DNA of 25,395 bases from Rhodoblastus sp964425315 (GTDB taxonomy: Bacteria > Pseudomonadota > Alphaproteobacteria > Rhizobiales > Beijerinckiaceae): positions 1 to 25,395 of the forward strand of contig CAYRNB010000045.1 of the NCBI GenBank assembly GCA_964425315.1, written 5' to 3'. Under the pieces are notes generated by a model, which saw only the letters and a list, made by a program, of their open reading frames with translations, made no database searches and was not told where the DNA came from. This document shows positions 7,507 to 15,350 of the stretch, one piece after another (the stretch's first letter is position 1; each line of letters opens with the position of its first letter). A program made the position numbers and the translations under genes.

Positions 7507-8619
7507 ATGGAAACGAGTGCGCGCTACACGATCGTCGGGCTGTTCACGGTTCTCAGCATCGTCGCCGGCTTCATCTTCGTCTTCTGGCTGCATCATTCGG
7601 GCGGAATGGGCGCGCAGGCCTTCTACTGGGTCCGTTTCGACCGGCCGGTGATCGGCGTGCGGCCCGGCGTCTCGGTCCTGTTCAACGGCTTGCGCGTCGG
7701 CGAAGTGCGGGAGGTGCGCCTGACGCCCGCCGACCCCAAGGCGGTCATGGCGCTGGTCGCGGTCGATCCGGCGACGCCGGTGCGCAAGGACACCAAAATC
7801 GACGTCGACTCGCAGGGGCTGATGGGCTCGGCGGTGGTCTCCATGGTCGGCGGCTCGGCGGCGGCTGTCGTCCCGCCGGGAACGGCGGGCCAGCCGCCCT
7901 TGCTCTCCGCCTCGCCGGAGGCCGGTCAGACCCTTTCCCAAGCCGCCAAGGAGACCTTGCACAAGATCGACGCCATTCTCGGCGACAACGCCAAGCCGCT
8001 GCGCAGCGCCATCGAAAACATCAGCAGTTTCGCCGCGGCGCTGGCGCGCAATTCCGACAAGGTCGATCCCATTCTCGCCGGCCTGGAAAGAATGACCTCT
8101 TCGAAGCCACCCAAGCAGCCGACCATTTTCGACCTGCCGGCGCCGCAGCTGGCTCCGGCCAAGGCAAGCGACGCGCAGATCGCCATAGCCGACCCGACCG
8201 CCATGGTGGTCTACGACACCCAGCAAATTCTGCTTTCGCCGCGCCCGGGCGAATTCAACGCGATCGAGGGCGCGAAATGGAGCGATACGCTGCCGAAGCT
8301 CGTCCAGGAAAAGATGATGCAAAGCCTGGAATCCGCCGGCTTCGCTCGCGTGTCGCAAGCCTTCGAGGGTTTCGAGCCGCAATATCGCCTGCGTCTCGAC
8401 ATCAGGGCCTTCCAGCTCGGCCTCGCGCCGGAAAAGCAAGCCAAGGTGGAGATCATGGCGAAAATCGTCGGAAAGGACGGGCAGATCGTCGCCACCCAGA
8501 GATTCAGCGCCGCCGCCGCGGCCAAGAGCGCCAATGCGGCGGATGCGACCGCGGCGATCGGCGAAGCCTTCGGCAAGGTCGCCCAGAGCGTCGCCGATTG
8601 GATGCGACAGAAGATTTGA
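7507..8619 (+). CDS. mlaD: MlaD-like MCE-domain protein fused to a PqiC/ABC_trans_aux-like domain
   Basis: This 370-residue substrate-binding partner of the Mla transporter has one membrane anchor (about residues 8-27). A single MCE domain follows at about 38-115, including RVGEVREVRL and KIDVDSQGLMGSAVVSMVGG. A helical linker then runs to about 210. The last about 150 residues (from IADPTAMVVYDTQQILLSP onward) read like the ABC-type transport auxiliary domain of PqiC, which in other bacteria is a separate outer-membrane lipoprotein. No lipobox Cys is needed here because the domain is tethered by the N-terminal anchor. An ATG at 7507 with a GAGG element upstream is preferred. A GTG at 7495 that overlaps the mlaF stop is an alternative. 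The fold call for the C-terminal half is by pattern recognition and less certain than the MCE domain. Confidence 0.85.
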   Translation: METSARYTIVGLFTVLSIVAGFIFVFWLHHSGGMGAQAFYWVRFDRPVIGVRPGVSVLFNGLRVGEVREVRLTPADPKAVMALVAVDPATPVRKDTKIDVDSQGLMGSAVVSMVGGSAAAVVPPGTAGQPPLLSASPEAGQTLSQAAKETLHKIDAILGDNAKPLRSAIENISSFAAALARNSDKVDPILAGLERMTSSKPPKQPTIFDLPAPQLAPAKASDAQIAIADPTAMVVYDTQQILLSPRPGEFNAIEGAKWSDTLPKLVQEKMMQSLESAGFARVSQAFEGFEPQYRLRLDIRAFQLGLAPEKQAKVEIMAKIVGKDGQIVATQRFSAAAAAKSANAADATAAIGEAFGKVAQSVADWMRQKI

Positions 8620-8717
8620 GCGGATCGCCGGACCGGCCCCGGCGACTCGCGGGCGCGCCATCGCGTTCCCATATGAACGGACGGCGCGCCAACCATGAGA
8701 GAAAGGGAGGTTGGAAG

Positions 8718-9971
8718 ATGTCGAGCGTCTTGCGTCCATTTTTGCGTAAACTGATTTATAAAGGCGCGCTGAAAGTCGCGCCGGCCGCCGGCGCCCCCTT
8801 TGTCGTCGGCGACGGAACAGCTCCAGCCTGCGCCGTGAAATTTGCGGATCGGCGCGCTGAAATCGCCTTGGCCCTGGACCCCGAAATGGCGCTGGGCGAG
8901 CTTTACATGGACGGCCGGCTGAAAATAACCGCCGGGGAAATTTACGATCTGCTTGCGGTGGTCACCTCGAATCTCGACGGCGGGACGCCGACCGCCCGCC
9001 TCGCCGCCTGGCAGAAGCTACGCTGGGCCGTCCTGCGGCTGAAGCGGGGCATAGGCGCCCGGCGCGCGCGCGCCAACGCCGCGCATCATTACGATATCGA
9101 CTCGCGGCTTTACCGCCTCTTCCTCGACGCCGACCTGCAATATTCCTGCGCCTATTTCGATCGGCGAAACATGGGGCTGGATGCGGCGCAACTTGCGAAA
9201 AAGCGCCATATCGCCGCCAAGCTCGCCATTGCGCCGGGCGCGAAAATTCTCGACATCGGCTGCGGCTGGGGCGGGCTCGGGCTTTATCTCGCCCAGATCT
9301 GCGACGCTGAAGTTTCCGGCGTCACCTTGGCGCAAGAGCAGTTGAACATCGCGCGCCAGCGGGCCGAGGACGCCGGTCTGGCGGAAAGAGTCCGTTTCGA
9401 TCTCAAGGACTATCGCCAGGTCGAGGGCCCGTTCGACTGCATCGTCTCGGTCGGCATGTTCGAACATGTCGGGCCGAAGAATTATGACGCCTTTTTCGCC
9501 CGCGTCGCGGAATTGCTCACCGAGAACGGCGTGGCGCTGATCCATACGATTGGCCATTTCGGACGGCCGGCGCCGACCAATCCCTGGGTGACCAAATATA
9601 TTTTCCCGGGCGGCTATATTCCGGCCCTGGCGGAAATAACGCCGGCCCTGGCGCGCGCCGGGCTGGTCGTCACGGATATGGAGGTTCTGCGCGACCATTA
9701 CGCGCTGACGATCGCGCAGTGGCGGGCCCGCTTCAAGGCGCGGCGGGAGGAGGCGAAGGCGCTTCTCGGCGAGCGTTTCTGCCGCATGTGGGAATTTTAC
9801 CTCGCCGCCTCCGAATGCGCCTTCCGCTATCAGGGCTGCGCCATTTTCCAGTTCCAATTGACCAAAAATTTCAACGCTCTGCCGATCGTTCGCGACTATA
9901 TGAAGCAGCGCGAGGACGCCCTGCGGCGCGAAGAGGAAAAGCGCGGCCGCTTGATCGCCGCGGCGGAGTGA
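8718..9971 (+). CDS. cfa: Cyclopropane-fatty-acyl-phospholipid synthase
   Basis: This 417-residue S-adenosylmethionine-dependent enzyme adds a methylene group across double bonds of unsaturated acyl chains in membrane phospholipids. The N-terminal about 115 residues form the lipid-binding domain of the family. HHYDI (123-127) and QYSCAYF (141-147) precede the SAM-binding loop DIGCGWGG (179-186). VSVGMFEHVG, HTIGHFG and the C-terminal ECAFRYQGCAIFQFQ block complete the pattern. The ATG at 8718 has AGGGAGG about 8 nt upstream. It starts 98 bases after the MlaD-type gene in the same direction, so it may belong to the mla transcription unit or have its own promoter in that gap. The pairing suggests joint control of membrane lipid placement and modification. 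Confidence 0.93.
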   Translation: MSSVLRPFLRKLIYKGALKVAPAAGAPFVVGDGTAPACAVKFADRRAEIALALDPEMALGELYMDGRLKITAGEIYDLLAVVTSNLDGGTPTARLAAWQKLRWAVLRLKRGIGARRARANAAHHYDIDSRLYRLFLDADLQYSCAYFDRRNMGLDAAQLAKKRHIAAKLAIAPGAKILDIGCGWGGLGLYLAQICDAEVSGVTLAQEQLNIARQRAEDAGLAERVRFDLKDYRQVEGPFDCIVSVGMFEHVGPKNYDAFFARVAELLTENGVALIHTIGHFGRPAPTNPWVTKYIFPGGYIPALAEITPALARAGLVVTDMEVLRDHYALTIAQWRARFKARREEAKALLGERFCRMWEFYLAASECAFRYQGCAIFQFQLTKNFNALPIVRDYMKQREDALRREEEKRGRLIAAAE

Positions 9972-9994
9972 TCGGCGGCGCTTGACGCCGATCA
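9969..9994 (+). terminator. Hairpin overlapping the cfa stop codon
   Basis: A perfect 9-base inverted repeat, TGATCGGCG (9969-9977) and CGCCGATCA (9986-9994) with an 8-base loop, begins on the stop codon of the cyclopropane synthase gene. No T-run follows, so it is not a textbook intrinsic terminator. It could stabilise the 3' end or support Rho-dependent termination. Confidence 0.35.
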
Positions 9995-10047
9995 TGGACC
10001 GGTGAACCATCGACGTTGTACTTGGAAGAGCGGCGGGAGAAAAAGTC

Positions 10048-11334
10048 ATGGCGGGCGCGATGGAAGTGACGGTTGGAAGCCGCGCGCTGCATGGCTTCCT
10101 CGACTTGCCGGAGGCGGCGCGCGGCCTGGTGATTTTCGCCCATGGCAGCGGGTCGAGCCGGCTCAGCCCGCGCAACCGCTTCGCCGCCGACGTCCTCAAC
10201 CACTTTGGGTTCGCCACTTTGCTGTTCGACCTCCTCACAGAGGAGGAATCGCGCGACCGGCGCAATGTTTTCGACATTCGTCTCCTGGCGAGCCGTGTCG
10301 TCGAGGCGATCGACTGGGCGCGCTCCGACGCGCGGACTTTTGTGCTGCCGATCGGTCTTTTCGGCGCCAGCACCGGCGCGGCGGCGGCCATTGTCGCGGC
10401 GGTCGAACGTCCCGAGGCGGTACTGGCGGTGGTCTCGCGCGGCGGCAGGCCGGATCTCGCCGGCGAGGCGCTCAAACATTTGCGCGCGCCGATCCTGCTG
10501 ATCGTCGGCGGCGACGACCGCGAGGTGCTGACGCTCAACCGCTCGGTCGACACGCGCCTGAATTGCGAAAAGTCGCTCACCGTCGTCGCCGGCGCCACCC
10601 ATTTGTTCGAGGAGGAGGGCGCGCTGGAAGAAGCCCTGGCGGCGGCGGGGCAATGGTACGAGCGCCATTTGCGCGACCCGCCCGCTTTTTTCGACGATCG
10701 CCCCCACGCCGGCCGGCTGCTGGCGGCGCGGCTTGTCCGCTTCGCTTCGCAGAATCCGGCCGTTTACGCGCTGCCGCGCGGCGGCGCGCCCGTGGCGGCG
10801 GAAATTGCGCAAGAACTTGGCGCGCCGCTCGACCTCCTGCTGGTGCGCAAGATCGGCGTGCCCTGGCAGCCGGAACTGGCGGCCGGCGCGGTGGTGGACG
10901 GGGAAAAGCCCGACGTCGTGCTGAACCATGACATTATCGCCGCCGCCAGTTTGAGCGAAAAGGAATTGTCCGACCTGACCGAGGTCGAACTGAAGGAGAT
11001 CGAGCGTCGCCGGAAGCTTTATCTCGGCGACAGGGCGCCGGTTTCCGCGCGCGGCCGCACCGCCATCCTCGTCGATGACGGCGTCGCCACCGGCGCCAGC
11101 ATGGAGGCGGCGCTGATCGCCATTCGCCGGCGCGCGCCGCAAAGAATTGTCGTAGCGGTTCCTGTCGCGTCGCGCGAAGCGGCGAAGAAGCTGCGTGGCC
11201 TCGCTGATGAAGTCGTGTGCCTGTCGACCCCGGAGGATTTTCTCGCCATCGGCCAGTTCTATCGCGACTTTCATCAGCTGGAAGATGCGGAAGTCACGGA
11301 GCTCCTGACGAAATTCGCCGCTCCCGCCGATTAG
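10048..11334 (+). CDS. Fusion of a dienelactone-hydrolase-like alpha/beta hydrolase and a phosphoribosyltransferase
   Basis: This is a 428-residue two-domain protein. Residues 1 to about 205 are an alpha/beta hydrolase: AHGSGSS (31-37, oxyanion region), nucleophile elbow GASTG with Ser108, acid candidates Asp155/Asp156 in GGDD, and His184 in GATHLF. Residues about 215-420 are a type I phosphoribosyltransferase, with LPRGG (241-245) and the PRPP-binding loop ILVDDGVATGAS (339-350). All catalytic positions are present, so both halves look active. The start has GGGAG 8 nt upstream; a second ATG at 10060 is possible. The gene stands 76 bases after cfa and ends 54 bases before the convergent DUF2336 gene. 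Neither the substrate nor the reason for the fusion can be read from the sequence. Confidence 0.88.
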   Translation: MAGAMEVTVGSRALHGFLDLPEAARGLVIFAHGSGSSRLSPRNRFAADVLNHFGFATLLFDLLTEEESRDRRNVFDIRLLASRVVEAIDWARSDARTFVLPIGLFGASTGAAAAIVAAVERPEAVLAVVSRGGRPDLAGEALKHLRAPILLIVGGDDREVLTLNRSVDTRLNCEKSLTVVAGATHLFEEEGALEEALAAAGQWYERHLRDPPAFFDDRPHAGRLLAARLVRFASQNPAVYALPRGGAPVAAEIAQELGAPLDLLLVRKIGVPWQPELAAGAVVDGEKPDVVLNHDIIAAASLSEKELSDLTEVELKEIERRRKLYLGDRAPVSARGRTAILVDDGVATGASMEAALIAIRRRAPQRIVVAVPVASREAAKKLRGLADEVVCLSTPEDFLAIGQFYRDFHQLEDAEVTELLTKFAAPAD

Positions 11335-11388
11335 GCGGAAGCGGCGAAGGCAAGGAGCGTTTACTCCGCTCGGCGCGGCGGGGCCGGC

Positions 11389-12213
11389 TTAAGCAGCGGC
11401 CAGCGTCGCCGGCGTGGCGACGATGATGTGGATCAGGCGCGAAGCGGCGCGCCGTGGCACACTTTCGACAATATGCATCAGCGTGCGAAACTTCCTGCTG
11501 GTGTCGCAGATTTCCGGGAAGCCGGCGAGGAAGATCCGCGCAGCGGTTTCGTTGGAAAGACCGAGGGCCGCGAAGGCCAAAGCCAGGGCTTCGCCGCCTT
11601 TGTCGGCAGCGACCTGGTTCGCCGTCGACAGGTCGCAGGCCAGGGCGCGCGCCAAAGCCAAGTCGAAAGCGGCGCGATTGCCTGTGAGCGCCGAGTGCTC
11701 GAGCCGAGCGAGCTTGGCGGGGTCGGGCTCGGCGATTCCGTAGAGGCCGTGGACCACGTCGAGCCGAGAATGGCGCGCCACGGCGATCAGATGCCCGCGC
11801 TCCTCGGAATCGGCCTGAAGGAACAAGCGGAAGTGGCACAGATGAAGCGATTCCCGGCGCAGCAAGGCGCGCGCGAGATTGGAATCCTGCCGACCGCGTT
11901 CCATCAGCGGGCGCAAGGCCTTGCGCCCAAGCATCGCTCGGCCGTTATTGGCCAAGGCGCAAAGCACCTCGCGCTCAGGCCGATGGGCGAGAAGGATGAT
12001 GACCTTCTCGTCGAGGTCGCGGCGTTTGGCCAGGGCGCAGGCTTGGTCGGTGGAACCGTTGGCGGCGATCGCGCTCAACTCGTCGCGATCGGATTGGCGG
12101 AATGACGAACTGATGGCGACAACTTTGCTGTTGTCGGATTCAGGACCTTTCGGAGCGCTGCGCTCAATCGCCGGAGCGGTCGGCGATTTCGCCTGCTGCT
12201 TCGAGGCTTTCAT
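11389..12213 (-). CDS. DUF2336-like protein
   Basis: This 274-residue, Ala- and Leu-rich, probably cytoplasmic protein is made of repeated short helices. After a polar 35-residue N-terminus the helical body contains SDRDELSAIAANGSTDQACALAKR and then HRPEREVLCALANNG, a pattern of HEAT-like repeats seen in the DUF2336 family, common in alphaproteobacteria and without a settled function. The latter half (EALALAFAALGLSNETAARIFL) is the most typical part. It is shorter than many family members (about 350 or more residues). The ATG at 12213 is preceded by GGGAGGGAG, a strong ribosome binding site. It is convergent with the hydrolase-phosphoribosyltransferase gene and downstream of the phosphorylase gene in the same direction, but a 332-base gap argues for its own promoter. 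Confidence 0.7.
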   Translation of the reverse strand: MKASKQQAKSPTAPAIERSAPKGPESDNSKVVAISSSFRQSDRDELSAIAANGSTDQACALAKRRDLDEKVIILLAHRPEREVLCALANNGRAMLGRKALRPLMERGRQDSNLARALLRRESLHLCHFRLFLQADSEERGHLIAVARHSRLDVVHGLYGIAEPDPAKLARLEHSALTGNRAAFDLALARALACDLSTANQVAADKGGEALALAFAALGLSNETAARIFLAGFPEICDTSRKFRTLMHIVESVPRRAASRLIHIIVATPATLAAA

Positions 12214-12545
12214 GTGTTCTCCCTCCCTTTGTTTTCTCCCCTCGCGGTCCGCGTCTTTTTTTGCGCTTTTTTATTTTTTGCTTCGCCGCCAAAGAGCGGC
12301 GAAGACGCCGCCTTCTGGCCGGTCGAATTGCCGAACGGTTCCTCGCGCGCAACCGGTCGCCGCGGAAAACCCGCCGCGTCAAGCTTTCGCGCATGTCCAA
12401 ATCAACATAGGCGGGCGGCGCAGCTCTCGCTAATACCGGCGCCTTCTGAATGGATTGTTAACATAGGTGCAGCGCAATGTAGAACTGAGTAGAAGTACGA
12501 AGTCTTGTGCGTGGCGATCAATTTCCGGTGATGTCGAAATCCGGA
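12214..12545. other. 332-base intergenic region upstream of the DUF2336 gene
   Basis: The region lies between glgP and the DUF2336 gene, both minus strand. It contains a strong hairpin, CTTCGCCGC (12281-12289) and GCGGCGAAG (12296-12304). On the minus strand an A-rich stretch follows this hairpin, not the T-run an intrinsic terminator needs. It more probably lies in the 5' leader of the DUF2336 transcript. A plus-strand frame starting at 12214 looks spurious. No promoter can be called with confidence. Confidence 0.4.
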
Positions 12546-15068
12546 TCAGCGTTGCCAGGCGATGAGCGGCAGTTCCGCCGGAAGCCGAGCTTCGGGATGA
12601 TAGGGAACGACGCGCAATGTGTAATCGGCCGCCGGCCGCGTCGCCGGAAATTCCGCAGCGTAAACGAAGCCGTTGACCGCGCCGGGCGCCTCCTCCTCGC
12701 GGCGCATTTCGACGACTTCCGCCGGCTTGTCGCCCTTTTCGTCGGCGAAGAGTTCGACGCGCGCATAATCGGGCGAAACCTCGCCGAGAAGCACCAGGGA
12801 GGAGAAGCGCCACTGGCCGTCCGCCTGGTCGACGGTCGGGGCGCCGATGTGCAGGCTGGACCAGCGCTTCTGCAGATTCTCGGCCCAGGAGTGCAGGGAT
12901 TTGGCCGCGGCGCAATCGTTGCTGAGGCGCGCGCGCAACGCCTTGGCCTGCGGCAGATAGGCTTTTTCGAGATATTCCCGCACCATTCTGGTGCTGCCGA
13001 AAGTCGGGGTCAGGTCCGATACGCTGCGCCGGATGCGGGCGAGCCAGGCTTGGGGCGTTCCGTGGGCGTCGCGGGCGTAGAATTCGGGAATGATGTGGTT
13101 TTCGAGAAGGTCGTAGAGCTGTTCGGCGTCGGCGGCGTCGATCGCCGAAACCGGCCCGCTCCTGGCGTCGCCGACCGCCCATCCCACGCCCTCGTCATAG
13201 GCTTCGTCCCACCAGCCGTCGAGCGCGGAGCAGTTGAGCCCGCCATTGGCCAGCACCTTCATGCCGCTGGTCCCGCAGGCCTCCCAGGGACGCCGCGGCG
13301 TGTTGATCCAGACGTCCACGCCCTGCGCCAGTTCCTGCGCCAGCGCGATGTCGTAATCCTCCAGGAAGGCGATATGCGGCCGATAGCGCGGCTGGTTGGC
13401 GAAGGCCAGCCATTGCCCGATCATGTCGTGTCCCTGCGCATCATTGGGATGCGCCTTGCCGGCGATGACGATCTGGATCGGCCGCGTCTGGTCGAGGAGC
13501 AGCTTGCCGAGACGCTCGGGCTGGCGCAGAAGGAGATTGGGCCGTTTGTACTCGGTGAAGCGGCGGGCGAATCCGATCGTCAGCACGTTGGGATCGAAAA
13601 TATTGTCTGCCTGCCGCACCTTGGCTTCGTCGGCGCCGCGGGCGCGCAACTGGCTGGAAAGACGGCGGCGGACGACCTGAACCAGGCGCAGGCGGCCGGC
13701 CCCGCGCATGGCCAGCAACTCCTTGTCGGGAACGCTGGCGATCAGCTTGTTGAGATCGTCGGGCATGCCGCGCCAGCGATGTTTGCCGCAGGCCTCGGTC
13801 CAGATCCTGTCGGCTTCTTGCGAATCCCAGGTGGGGACATGGACGCCATTGGTAATATAGCCGACCGGCGTCTCGGATTCCGGCCAATTTGGATAGAGCG
13901 GCTGGAAAATACGACGGCTGACCTTGCCGTGCAGCCGGCTGACGCCGAAAGAATAGGCCGAGCCGCGCTGAGCCAGAAAGGCCATGTTGAAGGCCGCGTT
14001 GTGGTCGTGCGGATCGGCGCGGCCGAGCGCCAGAATGTCGTTGAGCGTCACGCCCCGGCACGACGCGTCGCCGCTGAAGCAGCAGAGATATTTGCGCACC
14101 AGATCGGTCGGAAAGGCGTCGAAGCCGGCCGCGACCGGCGTATGGGTGGTGAAGACGTTCCCCGCCCGCGTCGCCCACAGGGCTTCCCAGAAGCTGAGAT
14201 CCTTGCCCACGGCGCAGCAGCGGGCGCGTTCCACAAGGGCGAAAGCGGCATGGCCCTCGTTGATGTGGCAGATTTCTATTTTGGGATGCAATTTCTCTAT
14301 GACGCGCCAGCCGCCGACGCCAAGCACAATTTCCTGCATCAGGCGGGTTTCGACGCCACCGCCATAGAGCTTGGCGGTAATGCCGCGATCAGCCGGGCTG
14401 TTGAGCGGATCGTTGGTGTCGAGCAGATAGAGCGCAACGCGCCCGACGGTCGCCCGCCACACGCGCAGCTGGATTTCGCGTCCCGGCAGTTCGACCTTGA
14501 CGCGAAGCCTGCCGTCCTCCGGGGAAAGTACGGGCTCGATCGGCAACATTTCGGGCTCGTTATAGGGATAAAGCTCACGCTGCCTGCCTTCCGCGTCGAC
14601 GATCTGGCGGAAATAGCCTTCCTGGTAGAGCAGGCCCACGCCGACGACCGGGACGGCGAGGTCGCTCGCGGTTTTGAGCGTGTCGCCGGCCAGAACGCCG
14701 AGGCCGCCGGCGTAAAGCGGCAGGGCGGCGCCAAGGCCGAATTCCATGCTGAGATAGGCGATCCCGCCGATCGACTCCTGGCCGTAGGCCGAGGCGAACC
14801 AGCCTTCGTTTTCGAGGTACATCTGACGGCCGCCGATGAATTCGGTGAGCTTGGCGCGAAATCCCCGGTCGCCCGCCAGGGCGCGCAGCCGCGCGGGCGA
14901 AGCGTTCTGCAGCACGCTCAGCGGGTTTTGCGTCTGCCGCCAGAGGTCGGCGTCGACATATTCCCACAAGGCGTCGCCCTCATGGCTCCAGGTCCAGCGC
15001 AAATCGAGCGCGAGAACACGAAGGGCGGCGATCTCGTTCGGCAAGGACGGAAGAGAAGCTGAAACCAT
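12546..15068 (-). CDS. glgP: Alpha-glucan (glycogen/maltodextrin) phosphorylase
   Basis: This 840-residue GT35-family enzyme releases glucose-1-phosphate from alpha-1,4-glucans using pyridoxal phosphate. The N-terminus (LALDLRWTWSHEGDALWEYVD, within residues 18-40) is the DUF3417 domain typical of the single-type alpha-glucan phosphorylases. YLSMEFGLGAALPLYAGGLGVLAGD follows at about 105-130. The PLP attachment block GTSGMKVLANGGLN places the Schiff-base Lys at residue 604. Downstream lies WAVGD. Length is normal for the family. The ATG at 15068 has only a weak upstream ribosome binding site. No other glycogen genes are adjacent. It is divergent from the GGDEF/EAL gene, so regulation from the shared 282-base gap is possible. 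Confidence 0.92.
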   Translation of the reverse strand: MVSASLPSLPNEIAALRVLALDLRWTWSHEGDALWEYVDADLWRQTQNPLSVLQNASPARLRALAGDRGFRAKLTEFIGGRQMYLENEGWFASAYGQESIGGIAYLSMEFGLGAALPLYAGGLGVLAGDTLKTASDLAVPVVGVGLLYQEGYFRQIVDAEGRQRELYPYNEPEMLPIEPVLSPEDGRLRVKVELPGREIQLRVWRATVGRVALYLLDTNDPLNSPADRGITAKLYGGGVETRLMQEIVLGVGGWRVIEKLHPKIEICHINEGHAAFALVERARCCAVGKDLSFWEALWATRAGNVFTTHTPVAAGFDAFPTDLVRKYLCCFSGDASCRGVTLNDILALGRADPHDHNAAFNMAFLAQRGSAYSFGVSRLHGKVSRRIFQPLYPNWPESETPVGYITNGVHVPTWDSQEADRIWTEACGKHRWRGMPDDLNKLIASVPDKELLAMRGAGRLRLVQVVRRRLSSQLRARGADEAKVRQADNIFDPNVLTIGFARRFTEYKRPNLLLRQPERLGKLLLDQTRPIQIVIAGKAHPNDAQGHDMIGQWLAFANQPRYRPHIAFLEDYDIALAQELAQGVDVWINTPRRPWEACGTSGMKVLANGGLNCSALDGWWDEAYDEGVGWAVGDARSGPVSAIDAADAEQLYDLLENHIIPEFYARDAHGTPQAWLARIRRSVSDLTPTFGSTRMVREYLEKAYLPQAKALRARLSNDCAAAKSLHSWAENLQKRWSSLHIGAPTVDQADGQWRFSSLVLLGEVSPDYARVELFADEKGDKPAEVVEMRREEEAPGAVNGFVYAAEFPATRPAADYTLRVVPYHPEARLPAELPLIAWQR

Positions 15069-15350
15069 GACGGAGTGGGCCCCCTGTTTGGCCGGTCGCG
15101 GAAAACAACATCGCCGATCCTAGCGGCGGGAGACAAGACGGCGCATTGACCTTTCTTCGTTTCGAGCGAAGCGCGCTTAACGTGTAAAATTCCATAAACA
15201 CAAGCAAAAGTAGAGTTTCTGTTTACTCGTGTCGGCTAGATTGGCCCAAGCCCTGCGTTCAAGGGAAGGATCGCCTCGCTCCCGTTCGACCGACGGAACG
15301 GCGGAAGTGGCGGCCCTGGTCCTTGTCAGGGCTGGCGTTGCGCGGCGCCG
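15069..15350. promoter_or_regulatory. Divergent promoter region between glgP and the GGDEF-EAL gene
   Basis: An AT-rich island at about 15177-15238 stands out in otherwise GC-rich DNA and is the likely place for promoters of one or both divergent genes. No specific -35/-10 hexamers or factor site could be assigned. No gene is visible. Confidence 0.35.

Noticed and set aside
12404..12467. Repeated AACATAGG at 12404-12411 and 12460-12467
   Set aside because: An 8-base repeat in an unassigned intergenic region is too short to claim as a regulatory pair.
12214..12492. Plus-strand frame with a hydrophobic, signal-like start
   Set aside because: It has no ribosome binding site, begins opposite the start of the DUF2336 gene, and its remainder is low-complexity.
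12507..15062. Plus-strand frame of about 850 codons
   Set aside because: It is antisense to glgP, whose PLP and DUF3417 motifs are unmistakable.
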